A stretch of DNA of 38,762 bases, taken from positions 32,412 to 71,173 of the forward strand of contig AOLX01000024.1 of assembly GCA_000336895.1 (NCBI GenBank), read 5' to 3'. Below are positions 1-7,818 of this stretch, piece by piece; positions within the stretch are counted from its first letter, which is position 1, and the number at the start of each line of letters is the position of its first letter. The notes under the pieces are model-generated. The model was not told the DNA's origin and did no database searches. It saw only the letters and a program-made list of their open reading frames with translations. Both the position numbers and the translations under genes were made by a program. The DNA comes from Haloarcula argentinensis DSM 12282 (GTDB lineage Archaea; Halobacteriota; Halobacteria; Halobacteriales; Haloarculaceae).

Positions 1-9
1 CGCCATCAG

Positions 10-28
10 AGATGTGTATAAGAGACAG
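10..28 (+). other. Nextera transposase mosaic-end adaptor (left contig end)
   Basis: The 19 bases are an exact copy of the Tn5/Nextera mosaic end used in sequencing libraries. They are not part of the genome. The nine bases before them (1-9) are also of doubtful origin. Genomic sequence starts at about 29. Translating through the adaptor gives the artefactual peptide MCIRDS, which should not be annotated as protein. Confidence 0.97.
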
Positions 29-30
29 TC

Positions 31-756
31 TCGATGGAGATTCCGGAAAACAGCGTCACGGCGCTCATCGGCCCGTCCGGATGTGGCAAGTCGACGTATC
101 TGCGGTGTCTGAACCGCATGAACGACCGCATCAAAGCCGCCCGCATCGACGGCTCGGTCGAGATGGAGGGCACCGAAATCTACGACCCCAACGCCAACCT
201 CGTCGAACTGCGTAAACGTATCGGGATGGTGTTCCAGTCGCCGAACCCGTTCCCGAAATCCATCCGAGAGAACATCTCATATGGCCCCCGCAAGCACGGC
301 GACATCAACAAGGGCCTGCTCGCGCGCCTGTTCGGCCGCGACGACACGGAGCAGGAGGGCGAACTCGTCGAGCGCTCGCTGAAACAGGCCGCCCTGTGGG
401 ACGAGGTCAGCGACCGTCTCGATGACAACGCACTCGGCCTCTCGGGCGGGCAACAACAGCGGCTCTGTATCGCCCGCTGTCTGGCGGTCGATCCCGAAGT
501 CATCCTGATGGACGAGCCAGCGTCGGCGCTTGACCCCATCGCCACCTCGAAGATCGAGGACCTCGTCGAGGAACTGTCGAAGGACTACACCGTCGTCATC
601 GTCACCCACAATATGCAGCAGGCTGCCCGCATCTCAGACCAGACTGCCGTGTTCCTCACTGGCGGCGAACTCGTCGAGTACGACGATACGGACAAGATCT
701 TCGAGAACCCCGAGAGCCAGCGCGTCGAGGACTACATCACCGGCAAGTTCGGGTAA
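31..756 (+). CDS. pstB: Phosphate ABC transporter ATP-binding protein PstB (5' truncated)
   Basis: ATPase subunit that powers high-affinity phosphate import by the PstSCAB transporter at the cytoplasmic face of the membrane. Counting from the ATG at 34, the Walker [10 protein letters not shown] lies at residues 13-21, the signature LSGGQQQR near 136, Walker B with [10 protein letters not shown] near 159 and the switch histidine in VTHNM near 190. The N-terminus of the family (about 20-40 residues, including the A-loop) is missing because the contig begins in the sequencing adaptor; the ATG at 34 is internal and not the true start. An insertion rich in charge (residues about 90-115) follows the Q-loop, as often in haloarchaeal PstB. 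phoU follows after 3 nt, so the two are co-transcribed. The family call is secure. Confidence 0.95.
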   Translation, partial: SMEIPENSVTALIGPSGCGKSTYLRCLNRMNDRIKAARIDGSVEMEGTEIYDPNANLVELRKRIGMVFQSPNPFPKSIRENISYGPRKHGDINKGLLARLFGRDDTEQEGELVERSLKQAALWDEVSDRLDDNALGLSGGQQQRLCIARCLAVDPEVILMDEPASALDPIATSKIEDLVEELSKDYTVVIVTHNMQQAARISDQTAVFLTGGELVEYDDTDKIFENPESQRVEDYITGKFG

Positions 757-759
757 CCC

Positions 760-1437
760 ATGTCACGAGAGTCGTACCAGCAACTGCTGGACGAACTCCG
801 GGAGCACGTGGTCGAGATGGGCGACCTCGTCGTCGAACGACTTGAGGCCGCGCTCACTGCGCTCCGGACCGTCGACCGGGAGATGGCGCAGTCTGTCATC
901 GACGGCGACGACGAGATAAACGAGCTGTATCTGGCCCTCGAAGCCGACTGTATCGACCTCTTTGCCCTCCAGCAGCCAGTCGCGACCGACCTCCGATTTG
1001 TCGCGGCCTCGTTCAAAATCATCACCGACCTCGAACGCGTCGCGGACCTCGCGACGAACCTCGCCGAGTACGCCCTGTCGGCCGACCGTCGACTCGCCCC
1101 GGATGTCGATGTCGATACTATCGGCCGCGAAGCCATCGAGATGGTCGAGCGCAGTATCGACGCCTACCGGCGTGAGGATGTCAAGGAATGCCGCGCTATC
1201 GCGGCTGACGACGACGCGCTCGACGCGCTCTGCCAGCGGGCTAGCGAAACCGTCGCTCGGGGCCTCATTGAACGAGAGGCTGACACGGATGACGGCTGGG
1301 CGGTCGAGCAGCTACTTGATGACGTGTCCCGGCTCCTGCTGACGGTTCAAGACCTCGAACGCGTGGGCGACCACGCTGTCAACGTTGCGGCACGCACGCT
1401 GTACATGGTCGAAACTGATTCGGAACTCATCTATTAA
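760..1437 (+). CDS. phoU: Phosphate-signalling protein PhoU
   Basis: 225 residues, the usual PhoU length, entirely alpha-helical in composition. It has the two tandem three-helix PhoU repeats with acidic metal-binding stretches: DLERVADLATNLAEYA in the first half and DLERVGDHAVNVAARTLY in the second, each an E/D-x-x-x-D type PhoU motif. PhoU proteins bind the Pst transporter and metal ions and restrain phosphate uptake when phosphate is plentiful. The ATG is 3 nt after the pstB stop, and the next gene begins 2 nt after its own stop, so this is one operon. Confidence 0.96.
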   Translation: MSRESYQQLLDELREHVVEMGDLVVERLEAALTALRTVDREMAQSVIDGDDEINELYLALEADCIDLFALQQPVATDLRFVAASFKIITDLERVADLATNLAEYALSADRRLAPDVDVDTIGREAIEMVERSIDAYRREDVKECRAIAADDDALDALCQRASETVARGLIEREADTDDGWAVEQLLDDVSRLLLTVQDLERVGDHAVNVAARTLYMVETDSELIY

Positions 1438-1439
1438 CC

Positions 1440-2501
1440 ATGGAAACACGAAAGATACAGACCGTCGGCGGCGGCACATACACCGTTTCGCTACCGAAAG
1501 AGTGGGCCGAATCGGAGAACTGTACGGCCGGGACGACGGTGAACCTCCACACACACATCGACGGGCTGCTGGTGATTCAGACCCCGGAGTCCCGGACCGC
1601 ACCGCGGAACCACGTCACACTGGAAGCCGGAAACGACGACCCGGCGGAGATAGAACAGCTGCTTCGGGCCGCTTACGCCGCCGGTGTCGAGTCCGTCGTC
1701 CTCGAAGCTCCCGACAGCTTCACTGACAAACAACACCGGGCGATCGAACGCGTCACTCGAAACTTGACCGGCGTGACTGTCGCCGAGGAGACTGAATCAC
1801 AGGTGATGGTCCAGACGCTGCTCGACGCCAGAGAGGTGTCGGTCAGACAGTCGGTCCGCCAGCTCCAGTTCGTCGCGCTGTCGATGCACCGGGACGCGAT
1901 GGCTGCGCTCACGACCGGGACGACCGGCGATCGCTGGGCCGACCGGGACGACCAGGCCGACCGTCTGTACGCCATGATCGACCGCTATTTCGAGCGGAGT
2001 CTGGGTCGCCTCGACGAGATCGACGCACTCGGCCTGACGCGCCCGAAACTGTTCACTCTCTGGGGGACTGCGAACGATCTCGAACGCGTGGCCGATCACG
2101 CAGAGCGCATCGGAACGGTCGCCGACCAACTCAACGGCCAGCCCGACGGACCCATTGTCACGGCCCTCGCTGACATTGCACAGGATATCCACACCATCGT
2201 CGAAGACGCAGTCAGCGTCATCATCGGTGACGCCTGCGTCGACACCGCCCGACAGACACTGGCCACGCGCCGGGATGTCCGAGAACGGATAACCAGCCTC
2301 GACCGACAACTGTTCGAGGCCGGTGACGCTGACTACCGGCTCACGCGCGCTCTCGATAGCCTCGCCAGAACGGCGGAACACGGCGGTAACATCGCCGAGT
2401 TCGGGCTTCGGATGGCCGTCCGCGACGGCGCGCTCACGGCTGACAAAGCCGACACTGACGAGGCAAACACGCCGAGTTCGACAGCCGAAACGGAGTCCTG
2501 A
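1440..2501 (+). CDS. AbrB-domain PhoU-family phosphate regulator
   Basis: 353 residues. The first 50 residues (METRKIQTVGGGTYTVSLPK onward, with KEWAE and GLLVIQT) look like a swapped-hairpin AbrB/SpoVT DNA-binding domain. The remainder is helical and carries PhoU signatures, notably DLERVADHAERIGTVA near residues 210-225 and RTAEHGGNIAEFGLRMAV near 310-327. The architecture is that of archaeal phosphate uptake regulators in which a PhoU sensor is joined to a DNA-binding domain, so it is inferred to act on transcription of the pst operon. The C-terminus is a low-complexity acidic tail. It starts 2 nt after phoU and ends the operon. Confidence 0.9.
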   Translation: METRKIQTVGGGTYTVSLPKEWAESENCTAGTTVNLHTHIDGLLVIQTPESRTAPRNHVTLEAGNDDPAEIEQLLRAAYAAGVESVVLEAPDSFTDKQHRAIERVTRNLTGVTVAEETESQVMVQTLLDAREVSVRQSVRQLQFVALSMHRDAMAALTTGTTGDRWADRDDQADRLYAMIDRYFERSLGRLDEIDALGLTRPKLFTLWGTANDLERVADHAERIGTVADQLNGQPDGPIVTALADIAQDIHTIVEDAVSVIIGDACVDTARQTLATRRDVRERITSLDRQLFEAGDADYRLTRALDSLARTAEHGGNIAEFGLRMAVRDGALTADKADTDEANTPSSTAETES

Positions 2502-2542
2502 CGACGCACAGCACACAAGGGCCATCGGTTCCGAGACCCGCT

Positions 2543-3178
2543 ATGGTCGACTGGGACGTGTACCTCGTCACGCAGGCGTCGCTCTCGGCGGATCGGACAA
2601 CCGACGAAATCGTCGCGGAGGCGATCGACGGCGGCGTCGGCGTCGTCCAGCTTCGCGAAAAGGATCGGACCGCACGCGAACGCTACGAACTCGGTCTGGA
2701 ACTGCGGGAACTGACCCGCGAGGCCGGCGTCACGTTCGTCGTTAACGACCGCGTGGACATCGCCCAGGCACTCGACGCCGACGGGGTCCACCTCGGCGAC
2801 GACGACCTTCCAGTTCCCGTCGCGCGGGAGCTTCTGGGTGACGACGCACTCATCGGGCGCTCGGTCTCGACTGTCGAAGACGCCCGGGAAGCGGCGGCGG
2901 CCGGTGCGGACTACCTTGGTGTCGGCGCGGTGTTTGCCACTGGTTCGAAAGACGATATCGACGACGACGAGTACGCCGTCGGCACCGACCGCGTCGCTGC
3001 TATCGCCGAGGCAGTAGACATCCCCTTTGTCGGCATCGGTGGCATCACGGCCGAGAACGCCGCCGAAGTCGTCGAAGCCGGAGCCGACGGTGTGGCTGTT
3101 ATCACAGCAATTACGCGGGCTGACGACCCGGCGGCGGCGGCTGAAGCATTGCAACACGCAGTCGAACGCAGTCAGTAG
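2543..3178 (+). CDS. thiE: Thiamine-phosphate synthase ThiE
   Basis: Joins hydroxymethylpyrimidine diphosphate to thiazole phosphate to make thiamine phosphate in the cytosol. It is a 211-residue TIM barrel of standard length. Recognisable family motifs in order are VYLVT at the first strand, VVQLREKD (pyrophosphate/substrate loop), FVVNDRVDIA, DGVHLGDDDLPV, GRSVST, ADYLGVGAVFATGSKDD and FVGIGGI near the end, followed by GADGVAVITAI. The ATG begins 41 nt after the AbrB-PhoU gene; a separate promoter is not obvious. The reading frame and motifs leave little doubt. Confidence 0.96.
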   Translation: MVDWDVYLVTQASLSADRTTDEIVAEAIDGGVGVVQLREKDRTARERYELGLELRELTREAGVTFVVNDRVDIAQALDADGVHLGDDDLPVPVARELLGDDALIGRSVSTVEDAREAAAAGADYLGVGAVFATGSKDDIDDDEYAVGTDRVAAIAEAVDIPFVGIGGITAENAAEVVEAGADGVAVITAITRADDPAAAAEALQHAVERSQ

Positions 3179-3256
3179 CACCGGCAGCCGTCGATGACTT
3201 GCATTCCAACGTACCTGTGGGAGGGCAACGAGACGACTCCCGAGACAGTACAGCAG

Positions 3257-3562
3257 TCAGCCCACGATGAAGTCGGGTGCAACGACGGACACAACGACGA
3301 GACAGAGGAGCACAAGAATCGCGACGGAGCGAAGGACACCAGCCGTTTGCCGCCGCCGCTCCGGCAGTGCTTCGGCGATGCCGGCTATTCCGGTCCCGAG
3401 TACCATGACGAGCAGCCAACCACCGGAGGACCCACCGACAACCCGGCCATAGATATATAGACCGGCGAAAGTGAGCGTGCCGGCGGCGTGGACGAGTGAA
3501 ATGGGGCGTCCGGACGGTTCGCTGAAGATCGTCTCACTAATACTGGAGGGCATCGCCGACAC
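3257..3562 (-). CDS. Small membrane protein, unknown function
   Basis: 101 residues. After a polar N-terminus of about 20 residues it shows three hydrophobic segments: about residues 22-40 (SLVHAAGTLTFAGLYIYGRV), about 47-65 (GGWLLVMVLGTGIAGIAEAL) and about 80-97 (AILVLLCLVVVSVVAPDF). A charged loop PERRRQ separates the second and third. I recognise no family. It converges on thiE with a 78-nt gap and stands alone. Coding is supported by the clean membrane pattern and high GC3; the start codon is not certain. Confidence 0.75.
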   Translation of the reverse strand: MSAMPSSISETIFSEPSGRPISLVHAAGTLTFAGLYIYGRVVGGSSGGWLLVMVLGTGIAGIAEALPERRRQTAGVLRSVAILVLLCLVVVSVVAPDFIVG

Positions 3563-3603
3563 ATTACCACCGAGGAATCATAAGCTCACTGGCACATGGT
3601 TGA

Positions 3604-3686
3604 GAGACCCGAGCTGGTCTCAGTAGTGAGCGATTCTGCTTCACTGTCAGTGAGTGTCTGACCCGCTGTGTGACACTCGCAGCGGG
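3604..3686. repeat. Two inverted repeats in the 3563-3741 spacer
   Basis: GAGACC at 3604-3609 pairs with GGTCTC at 3616-3621 (6-nt loop), and CCCGCTG at 3662-3668 pairs with CAGCGGG at 3680-3686 (11-nt loop). They lie between the start of the small membrane protein and the end of the glutaredoxin-like gene, both on the minus strand. They could form the end of the glutaredoxin transcript or a regulatory leader for the membrane protein. No T-tract follows, so a terminator role is weakly supported. Confidence 0.4.
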
Positions 3687-3741
3687 AGGCTACCGACTGT
3701 TCACTCGATGCCCATAGCCCGCTGATTACGACGCCCTCCGG

Positions 3742-3996
3742 CTACGCCGACTGTTGCAGTTTCTCGCGCAACTGTCGCTCGTCGACGTGGTATTTGAACG
3801 CCGGCGACTCGTCGACGAGGACGTACGGGACGCGCTCGCCGTACTCCTCGCGGAGGTCAGGGTCTTCGTCGACGTCGACGAGGTCCAGCGCGATGGTGAC
3901 TCCCTCGTCGTCGGCGACTCGCTCGATTGTCTCGATGGCTTCCTCACAGAGATGGCAGTTCTCGCGCGTGTAGACGGTGATCGACACGTCGCTCAT
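3742..3996 (-). CDS. Glutaredoxin-like (thioredoxin-fold) protein
   Basis: 84 residues beginning MSDVSITVYTRENCHLCEEA. The redox pair CHLC (C14, C17) sits after the first beta strand, and VPYVLVD supplies the cis-proline loop of the thioredoxin fold. The size and the CxxC place it in the glutaredoxin family 2 / NrdH-like small redox proteins, likely a cytosolic thiol-disulfide carrier. The open frame continues upstream to 4671, but that extension is antisense to the dehydrogenase gene; the ATG at 3996 gives the proper fold start. Confidence 0.9.
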   Translation of the reverse strand: MSDVSITVYTRENCHLCEEAIETIERVADDEGVTIALDLVDVDEDPDLREEYGERVPYVLVDESPAFKYHVDERQLREKLQQSA

Positions 3997-4080
3997 CACT
4001 GGGAACAGGGGGCGACGGCATAAGACTCTCACTCTCCCGCCGGCGATGGGTTTCAGTGTCTCGCGCCCGTACCTGTGCCA

Positions 4081-5022
4081 ATGACAGGCTGGACTATCGA
4101 AGACATGCCCCCGCTGAGGGGCCGAACTGTGGTCGTGACAGGCGCAAACAGCGGGCTGGGACTCGAAGGCTCGAAAGCGTTCGCTCGCAGGGGCGCAACG
4201 GTGGTGATGGCCTGCCGCAGCGTCGAACGCGGTGAGTCGGCCGCCGCAGAGATCCGCGAGGCCGTTCCGAACGCGACGCTCGATGTCCGGGAGTGTGATC
4301 TGGCCGACCTGTCGAACATCGCGTCGTTCGCCGACGCCCTCCGGGACGACTACGACGCCGTCGACATTCTCTGTAACAACGCCGGCGTCATGGCGATTCC
4401 CCGGAGCGAGACGGTCAACGGCTTCGAGACGCAGTTCGGCGTCAACCATCTGGGCCACTTCGCCCTGACCGGGCACCTGCTGGACCTGCTCGGGGCCGCC
4501 GATGGCGAATCCCGAATCGTCACGCAGTCCAGCGGTGCACACGAGATGGGCGAGATCGGCTTCGACGACCTCCAGCGCGAGCGCTCCTATGGGAAGTGGT
4601 CGGCGTATGGCCAGAGCAAGCTCGCCAATCTGCTCTTTGCCTACGAACTGCAGCGCCGGCTTGGCAACCACGGCTGGGACGACGTGCTAAGCGTCGCCTG
4701 TCATCCCGGCTACGCCGACACCGACCTCCAGTTCCGCGGGCCGCGGGAGATGGGGTCGACGCTGCGAACCGCGGCCATGGGCGTTGCCAACGCCGTGCTC
4801 GCCCAGTCCGCCGAACAGGGCGCGCTGCCGATGCTGTACGCCGCCACCGCCGAGAATGTCATCGGCGGGGAGTACGTCGGGCCCGGCGGACTGTTCGACA
4901 TGCGTGGCTCGCCCGAGTTCCAGCAGTCCAACGACGCCTCGCGTGACGAGGAGACCGCCGAGCGGCTCTGGGAAGTCTCGACTGACCTCACCGGCGTCGA
5001 GTACGACTTTGTGAACGCCTGA
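4081..5022 (+). CDS. Short-chain dehydrogenase/reductase, retinol-dehydrogenase-like
   Basis: 313 residues from the ATG at 4081; a GTG two codons earlier (4075) is possible. It is a Rossmann-fold NAD(P)-dependent oxidoreductase. The cofactor loop TGANSGLG is at residues 20-27, the arginine in ACRSVER suggests NADP preference, CNNAG is near 98-102, and the catalytic pair is Y176/K180 in YGQSK, with a serine in TQSSG. Length and motifs resemble the WWOX/retinol dehydrogenase-like extended SDRs found widely in haloarchaea. The substrate cannot be told. It is a single gene, followed by a short T-tract at 5072-5076 that may end its transcript. Confidence 0.92.
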   Translation: MTGWTIEDMPPLRGRTVVVTGANSGLGLEGSKAFARRGATVVMACRSVERGESAAAEIREAVPNATLDVRECDLADLSNIASFADALRDDYDAVDILCNNAGVMAIPRSETVNGFETQFGVNHLGHFALTGHLLDLLGAADGESRIVTQSSGAHEMGEIGFDDLQRERSYGKWSAYGQSKLANLLFAYELQRRLGNHGWDDVLSVACHPGYADTDLQFRGPREMGSTLRTAAMGVANAVLAQSAEQGALPMLYAATAENVIGGEYVGPGGLFDMRGSPEFQQSNDASRDEETAERLWEVSTDLTGVEYDFVNA

Positions 5023-5071
5023 AACCGGTCACCGACGCTGCCGAGACACGAGCGGGACCGGCAATCCCCAC

Positions 5072-5076
5072 TTTTT
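5072..5076 (+). terminator. Possible T-tract terminator after the SDR gene
   Basis: Five T residues 50 nt after the dehydrogenase stop. Archaeal RNA polymerase can terminate at short U-tracts without a hairpin. The tract lies before the next gene start at 5106, so it could equally be part of that promoter region. Confidence 0.3.
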
Positions 5077-5105
5077 CCCCGCCGGACCGTGAATCCCGCC
5101 GGCAC

Positions 5106-6182
5106 ATGCAACCAGTCGAAATCGCGGTCAGGCTGCTTGCAGGACTCGCCCTGATCCTCGCGAACGGCTTCTTCGTCGCCATCGAGTTCGCGCTGACGAG
5201 AGCCAGACAGTACACCGAGTCCGAGTTCGACGAACCTGGCCTCCGTCGCGCCTGGGAGATGACTGACGATCTGGAGATCTATCTCACCAGTTGTCAGGTC
5301 GGCATCACCGCCTCCAGTATCGCCGTCGGTATCATCGCCGAGCCAGCGCTCGCGGCCATCTTCGAGCCGTACTTCGAGTCGTCGGTCTTGGCCGGCGTCG
5401 GTCTCGGCGGCGCTATTGCGTTCCTCCTCATCAACCTCGTCCACCTCACCCACGGCGAGCAGACACCGACGTATCTCGGCGTCGAGCGCGCGAAGTTCGT
5501 CTGTCGGTACGGCGCGACGCCGCTGTACTACTTCGCCATGCTCATCTCCCCGATTATCGCCGTCGGTGACGGGGTCGCCAAGTGGACGCTGGGACTGTTC
5601 GGCGTCGAGATGTCCGGCGCGTGGCTCGAAACCGAAGTCGATACCATCGAGTCCCGCGCGGAACTGCGCAACGAACTCGGCTCCGTCCTCGACCGCGGCG
5701 ACGTGTCCGACGAGCGCCGCGAGGAAGTCCTCTCCGCGTTCCGCGTCGGGGACCGCGAAGTCAGCGAGGTGATGGTCCCCCGGGAAGACATCGTTTCGCT
5801 GTCGCCTACCGACGACGACGCGACCAACGCCGAGCGGATTGCCGAGACGCCCCACACCCGCTATCCGCTCGTCGGCGAAACTCTCGAAGATTTTCTTGGC
5901 ATCGTCTACATCCCCGCGCTCGTCGACGAGCGCGAGGAACAGGCCGGCGACGGCGGCCTGCTTGACCGCATCGACCTCGAAGCCGTCGCCTCGCCACCAA
6001 TGACGATGTCGCCGGACACGACCGTCAGCGACGCCATCGACCAGTTTCAGGCCGAGCGCCAGGAACTCGCACTCGTCCTTGAAGACGGCGAGGTCGTCGG
6101 GCTGGTGACGGTCACGGACCTGCTCGAAGAGGTCGTCGGCGACATCCAGGACCCGATGGACGCCGAGGCCGGCATCGCCTGA
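5106..6182 (+). CDS. CNNM/CBS-domain membrane protein (CorC/HlyC-like family)
   Basis: 358 residues. The N-terminal half is a CNNM (DUF21) transmembrane domain with hydrophobic segments at about 8-30 (LALILANGFFVAIEFAL), 60-80, 90-112 (GAIAFLLINLVHLTHGEQTP, including the conserved E-x-x-P type bend) and 138-158. The C-terminal half holds a CBS pair from about 205 to 345, with VSEVMVPREDIVSL opening the first repeat and LALVLEDGEVVGLVTVTDLLEEVVGDI closing the second. The CorC/HlyC C-terminal domain is absent, so the protein is the short form. The family is linked to magnesium or other divalent cation efflux; that function is inference here. Confidence 0.92.
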   Translation: MQPVEIAVRLLAGLALILANGFFVAIEFALTRARQYTESEFDEPGLRRAWEMTDDLEIYLTSCQVGITASSIAVGIIAEPALAAIFEPYFESSVLAGVGLGGAIAFLLINLVHLTHGEQTPTYLGVERAKFVCRYGATPLYYFAMLISPIIAVGDGVAKWTLGLFGVEMSGAWLETEVDTIESRAELRNELGSVLDRGDVSDERREEVLSAFRVGDREVSEVMVPREDIVSLSPTDDDATNAERIAETPHTRYPLVGETLEDFLGIVYIPALVDEREEQAGDGGLLDRIDLEAVASPPMTMSPDTTVSDAIDQFQAERQELALVLEDGEVVGLVTVTDLLEEVVGDIQDPMDAEAGIA

Positions 6183-6221
6183 CGCTGAAAACATTTACCG
6201 GTCGGCCGGCAACCGACGACT

Positions 6222-7010
6222 ATGCCCTCCCGCCGGACCATCCTCGGAACCGTCGCCTGTACACTCGTTACCGGCTGTTCCCGACTCGGCGACGACTCCT
6301 CGATGGAAGAAGCCACGGCGACAGCGACGCCAGGCCCAGTAGTATTGTCACCTGTCGACGCCACGGCAGTTCCACACACAGCGACTGTCGGCATCTTTTC
6401 CGAGACGACGACAGAACTCGACGCTGCTACCCGCGACGCCTCGGCAGACGTAACGGACCACGAGTGGGCGGACGTGTTTCACGAGTTCGGCTGCGTCGCG
6501 TTCGACGGCGAGACCTACGCAGTGGTAGAGCGAACGACCGGGTCAGGTGGGTACATCAACAAGTACAGCGTGACGGAAGTTGACGACCCCGGCAACGAGT
6601 CGACGGTCCGCGTGGCCGATCTCTCAGACAGTAATCGGCGCGCAGCCATCGACGCGATTGCAGTGGGAGAACACACCTACGACTCCGATGTGGGCGGCTT
6701 CGACCCGAACAGCTCGGTGTACGCCTACAACGGGTCGTACTACGTGTTCTCGCTAGACGTCCACGGTGACAAGCCAGTTGAGGTCACGTACGTGCTCGAA
6801 GCGACGGACGGCGAGCGGTGTGTTACGCTCGAACCGCTGTCGCTCGACGACGCCCAAGCCGACTCGCTCGATACAACCCTCCAGTCGGGCGAGGCGTCCA
6901 CCGTCACCGGCGATGCGGCTCGCACGCTTGCTGCGTCGGACGTGGCGTTCGTGGTTCGGAGCAGCACCTGCTACGAACTGTCCACCCCGAGCAACGGGAC
7001 CGTGACCTGA
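6222..7010 (+). CDS. Putative Tat-exported lipoprotein, unknown function
   Basis: 262 residues starting MPSRRTILGTVACTLVTGCS. The twin arginine (R4-R5), hydrophobic stretch and lipobox VTGC ending at C19 form a typical haloarchaeal Tat lipoprotein signal, so the mature protein is predicted to be anchored on the outside of the membrane. A T/A/P-rich linker follows. The body is rich in acidic residues and beta-prone, with VERTTGSGGYINKYSV and SVYAYNGSYYVFSLDV; no catalytic motif is recognisable. It starts 39 nt after the CNNM gene and may be co-transcribed. Confidence 0.8.
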   Translation: MPSRRTILGTVACTLVTGCSRLGDDSSMEEATATATPGPVVLSPVDATAVPHTATVGIFSETTTELDAATRDASADVTDHEWADVFHEFGCVAFDGETYAVVERTTGSGGYINKYSVTEVDDPGNESTVRVADLSDSNRRAAIDAIAVGEHTYDSDVGGFDPNSSVYAYNGSYYVFSLDVHGDKPVEVTYVLEATDGERCVTLEPLSLDDAQADSLDTTLQSGEASTVTGDAARTLAASDVAFVVRSSTCYELSTPSNGTVT

Positions 7011-7015
7011 GACGG

Positions 7016-7318
7016 CTATCGCGGCGGCGTGTAGAAGTTGACTGTCTCTAGCGGCCCGTCACCGTCGTTTTCGATGCCGTGGCGTTCGCCAGCCTCGATT
7101 CGGACGAGGTCGCCGGCATCGACCCGCTGGGTGTCACTGTCGACAGTGACGGTGCCGGTGCCGCTGACCACGAACAGCCACTGGTCGCTGTCAGCGTGGT
7201 AGTTCTCCGGCCCGCCGACGGACTGGCCGGGCTCGACAGTCATCTCCGCGGCCTGTGCCTCCGCAGTCTCCATGACGACCTCGAAGTAGCGGTCGAAACC
7301 GAGATGCGCCTGGTCCAT
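7016..7318 (-). CDS. Single-domain cupin protein
   Basis: 100 residues from MDQAHLGFDRYFEVV. It is a small beta-barrel cupin: first motif G-x-x-N-x-H region (GGPENYHADSDQWLFVVSGTG) and second motif with GDLVRIEAGERHGIEN. Metal ligands would be the H/D/Q residues of the first motif and the H of the second. Such proteins are often oxygenases, isomerases or binding proteins; no substrate can be named. The frame runs further upstream to 7381, but that part is unlike the family. Its stop is 5 nt from the convergent lipoprotein stop. Confidence 0.87.
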   Translation of the reverse strand: MDQAHLGFDRYFEVVMETAEAQAAEMTVEPGQSVGGPENYHADSDQWLFVVSGTGTVTVDSDTQRVDAGDLVRIEAGERHGIENDGDGPLETVNFYTPPR

Positions 7319-7574
7319 ACGTTTCGGTCCGTCTATACGGTCGAGTCGCTTTCGGGAACAGGACAACGTGGACTCACTCACCGATGAGAATTCCCGTTAC
7401 CATCCACGCGCCGAGTGCGTCGAGCCGGTGGGGACCGATCAGAGACTGTAGCGAACCCATCACTGTGGATACGCCACGAGTCGTAATCAAAGCACGGCGG
7501 TTTCCTGATACTCTTCTGGAGTTGCTCGCCTTTGTGACCGCTGTCACGCGACTGACCGACGGCTGTCTGACGAG

Positions 7575-7583
7575 GATATATTT
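7575..7583 (+). promoter_or_regulatory. TATA box for the small RHH-like gene
   Basis: GATATATTT about 32 nt before the ATG at 7611 fits an archaeal TATA box giving a transcript that starts at or a few nt before the start codon. The rest of the 7319-7610 spacer shows nothing else I can support. Confidence 0.55.
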
Positions 7584-7610
7584 CTCTGGCCGTTTAACTC
7601 CCTGTAATCA

Positions 7611-7790
7611 ATGGACGAAGCGTTTCTGGACCTCGAATCGATCGAGGTCGAACTGGACGAGGAGTTGCTCGACGCGATCGACGACAAGGCGTTCGCCGAC
7701 CACCGCGACAACCGGGATGCCGCGATCCGCGACCTGCTCGACGAGTGGCTGAAACAGCGTGCCACCGAAGACGCGGACGAGCGTGACTGA
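7611..7790 (+). CDS. Ribbon-helix-helix-like small protein (59 aa)
   Basis: A 59-codon gene read directly: it begins MDEAFLDLESIEVELDEELL and ends KQRATEDADERD. The pattern of a short strand (IEVELDEELLDAID) followed by two helices (DKAFADHRDNRDAAIRDLL and DEWLKQRA) matches the CopG/Arc ribbon-helix-helix fold, in which a dimer binds DNA through a two-stranded sheet. Many haloarchaeal genomes carry such small regulators, frequently beside the beta-CASP nuclease gene or alone. The strand is acidic and not basic, so DNA binding is not assured; protein-protein regulation is the alternative. A TATA box at 7575-7583 supports expression. Confidence 0.75.
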   Translation: MDEAFLDLESIEVELDEELLDAIDDKAFADHRDNRDAAIRDLLDEWLKQRATEDADERD

Positions 7791-7818
7791 GCGGGGCCGC
7801 GGTCGCCTGTGTGACTGC

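Noticed and set aside
12..215. Short frame starting [12 protein letters not shown]
   Set aside because: It begins inside the sequencing adaptor and runs out of frame through pstB.
3997..4671. Upstream extension of the glutaredoxin frame to 309 residues
   Set aside because: It is antisense to the dehydrogenase gene; high GC keeps the opposite strand open.
4710..6194. 494-aa frame on the minus strand
   Set aside because: Fully antisense to the CNNM and SDR genes; no domain is recognisable and it is the usual mirror frame of acidic, GC-rich coding DNA.
7374..7460. 28-codon minus-strand frame MGSLQSL...LIGE
   Set aside because: Looks like a short membrane peptide, but codon use is not biased to GC3 and no promoter or Shine-Dalgarno is seen.
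7384..7752. 122-aa frame covering the RHH-like gene
   Set aside because: It overlaps the better supported 59-aa gene in another frame, begins before its TATA box and has a serine/arginine/threonine-rich shadow composition.
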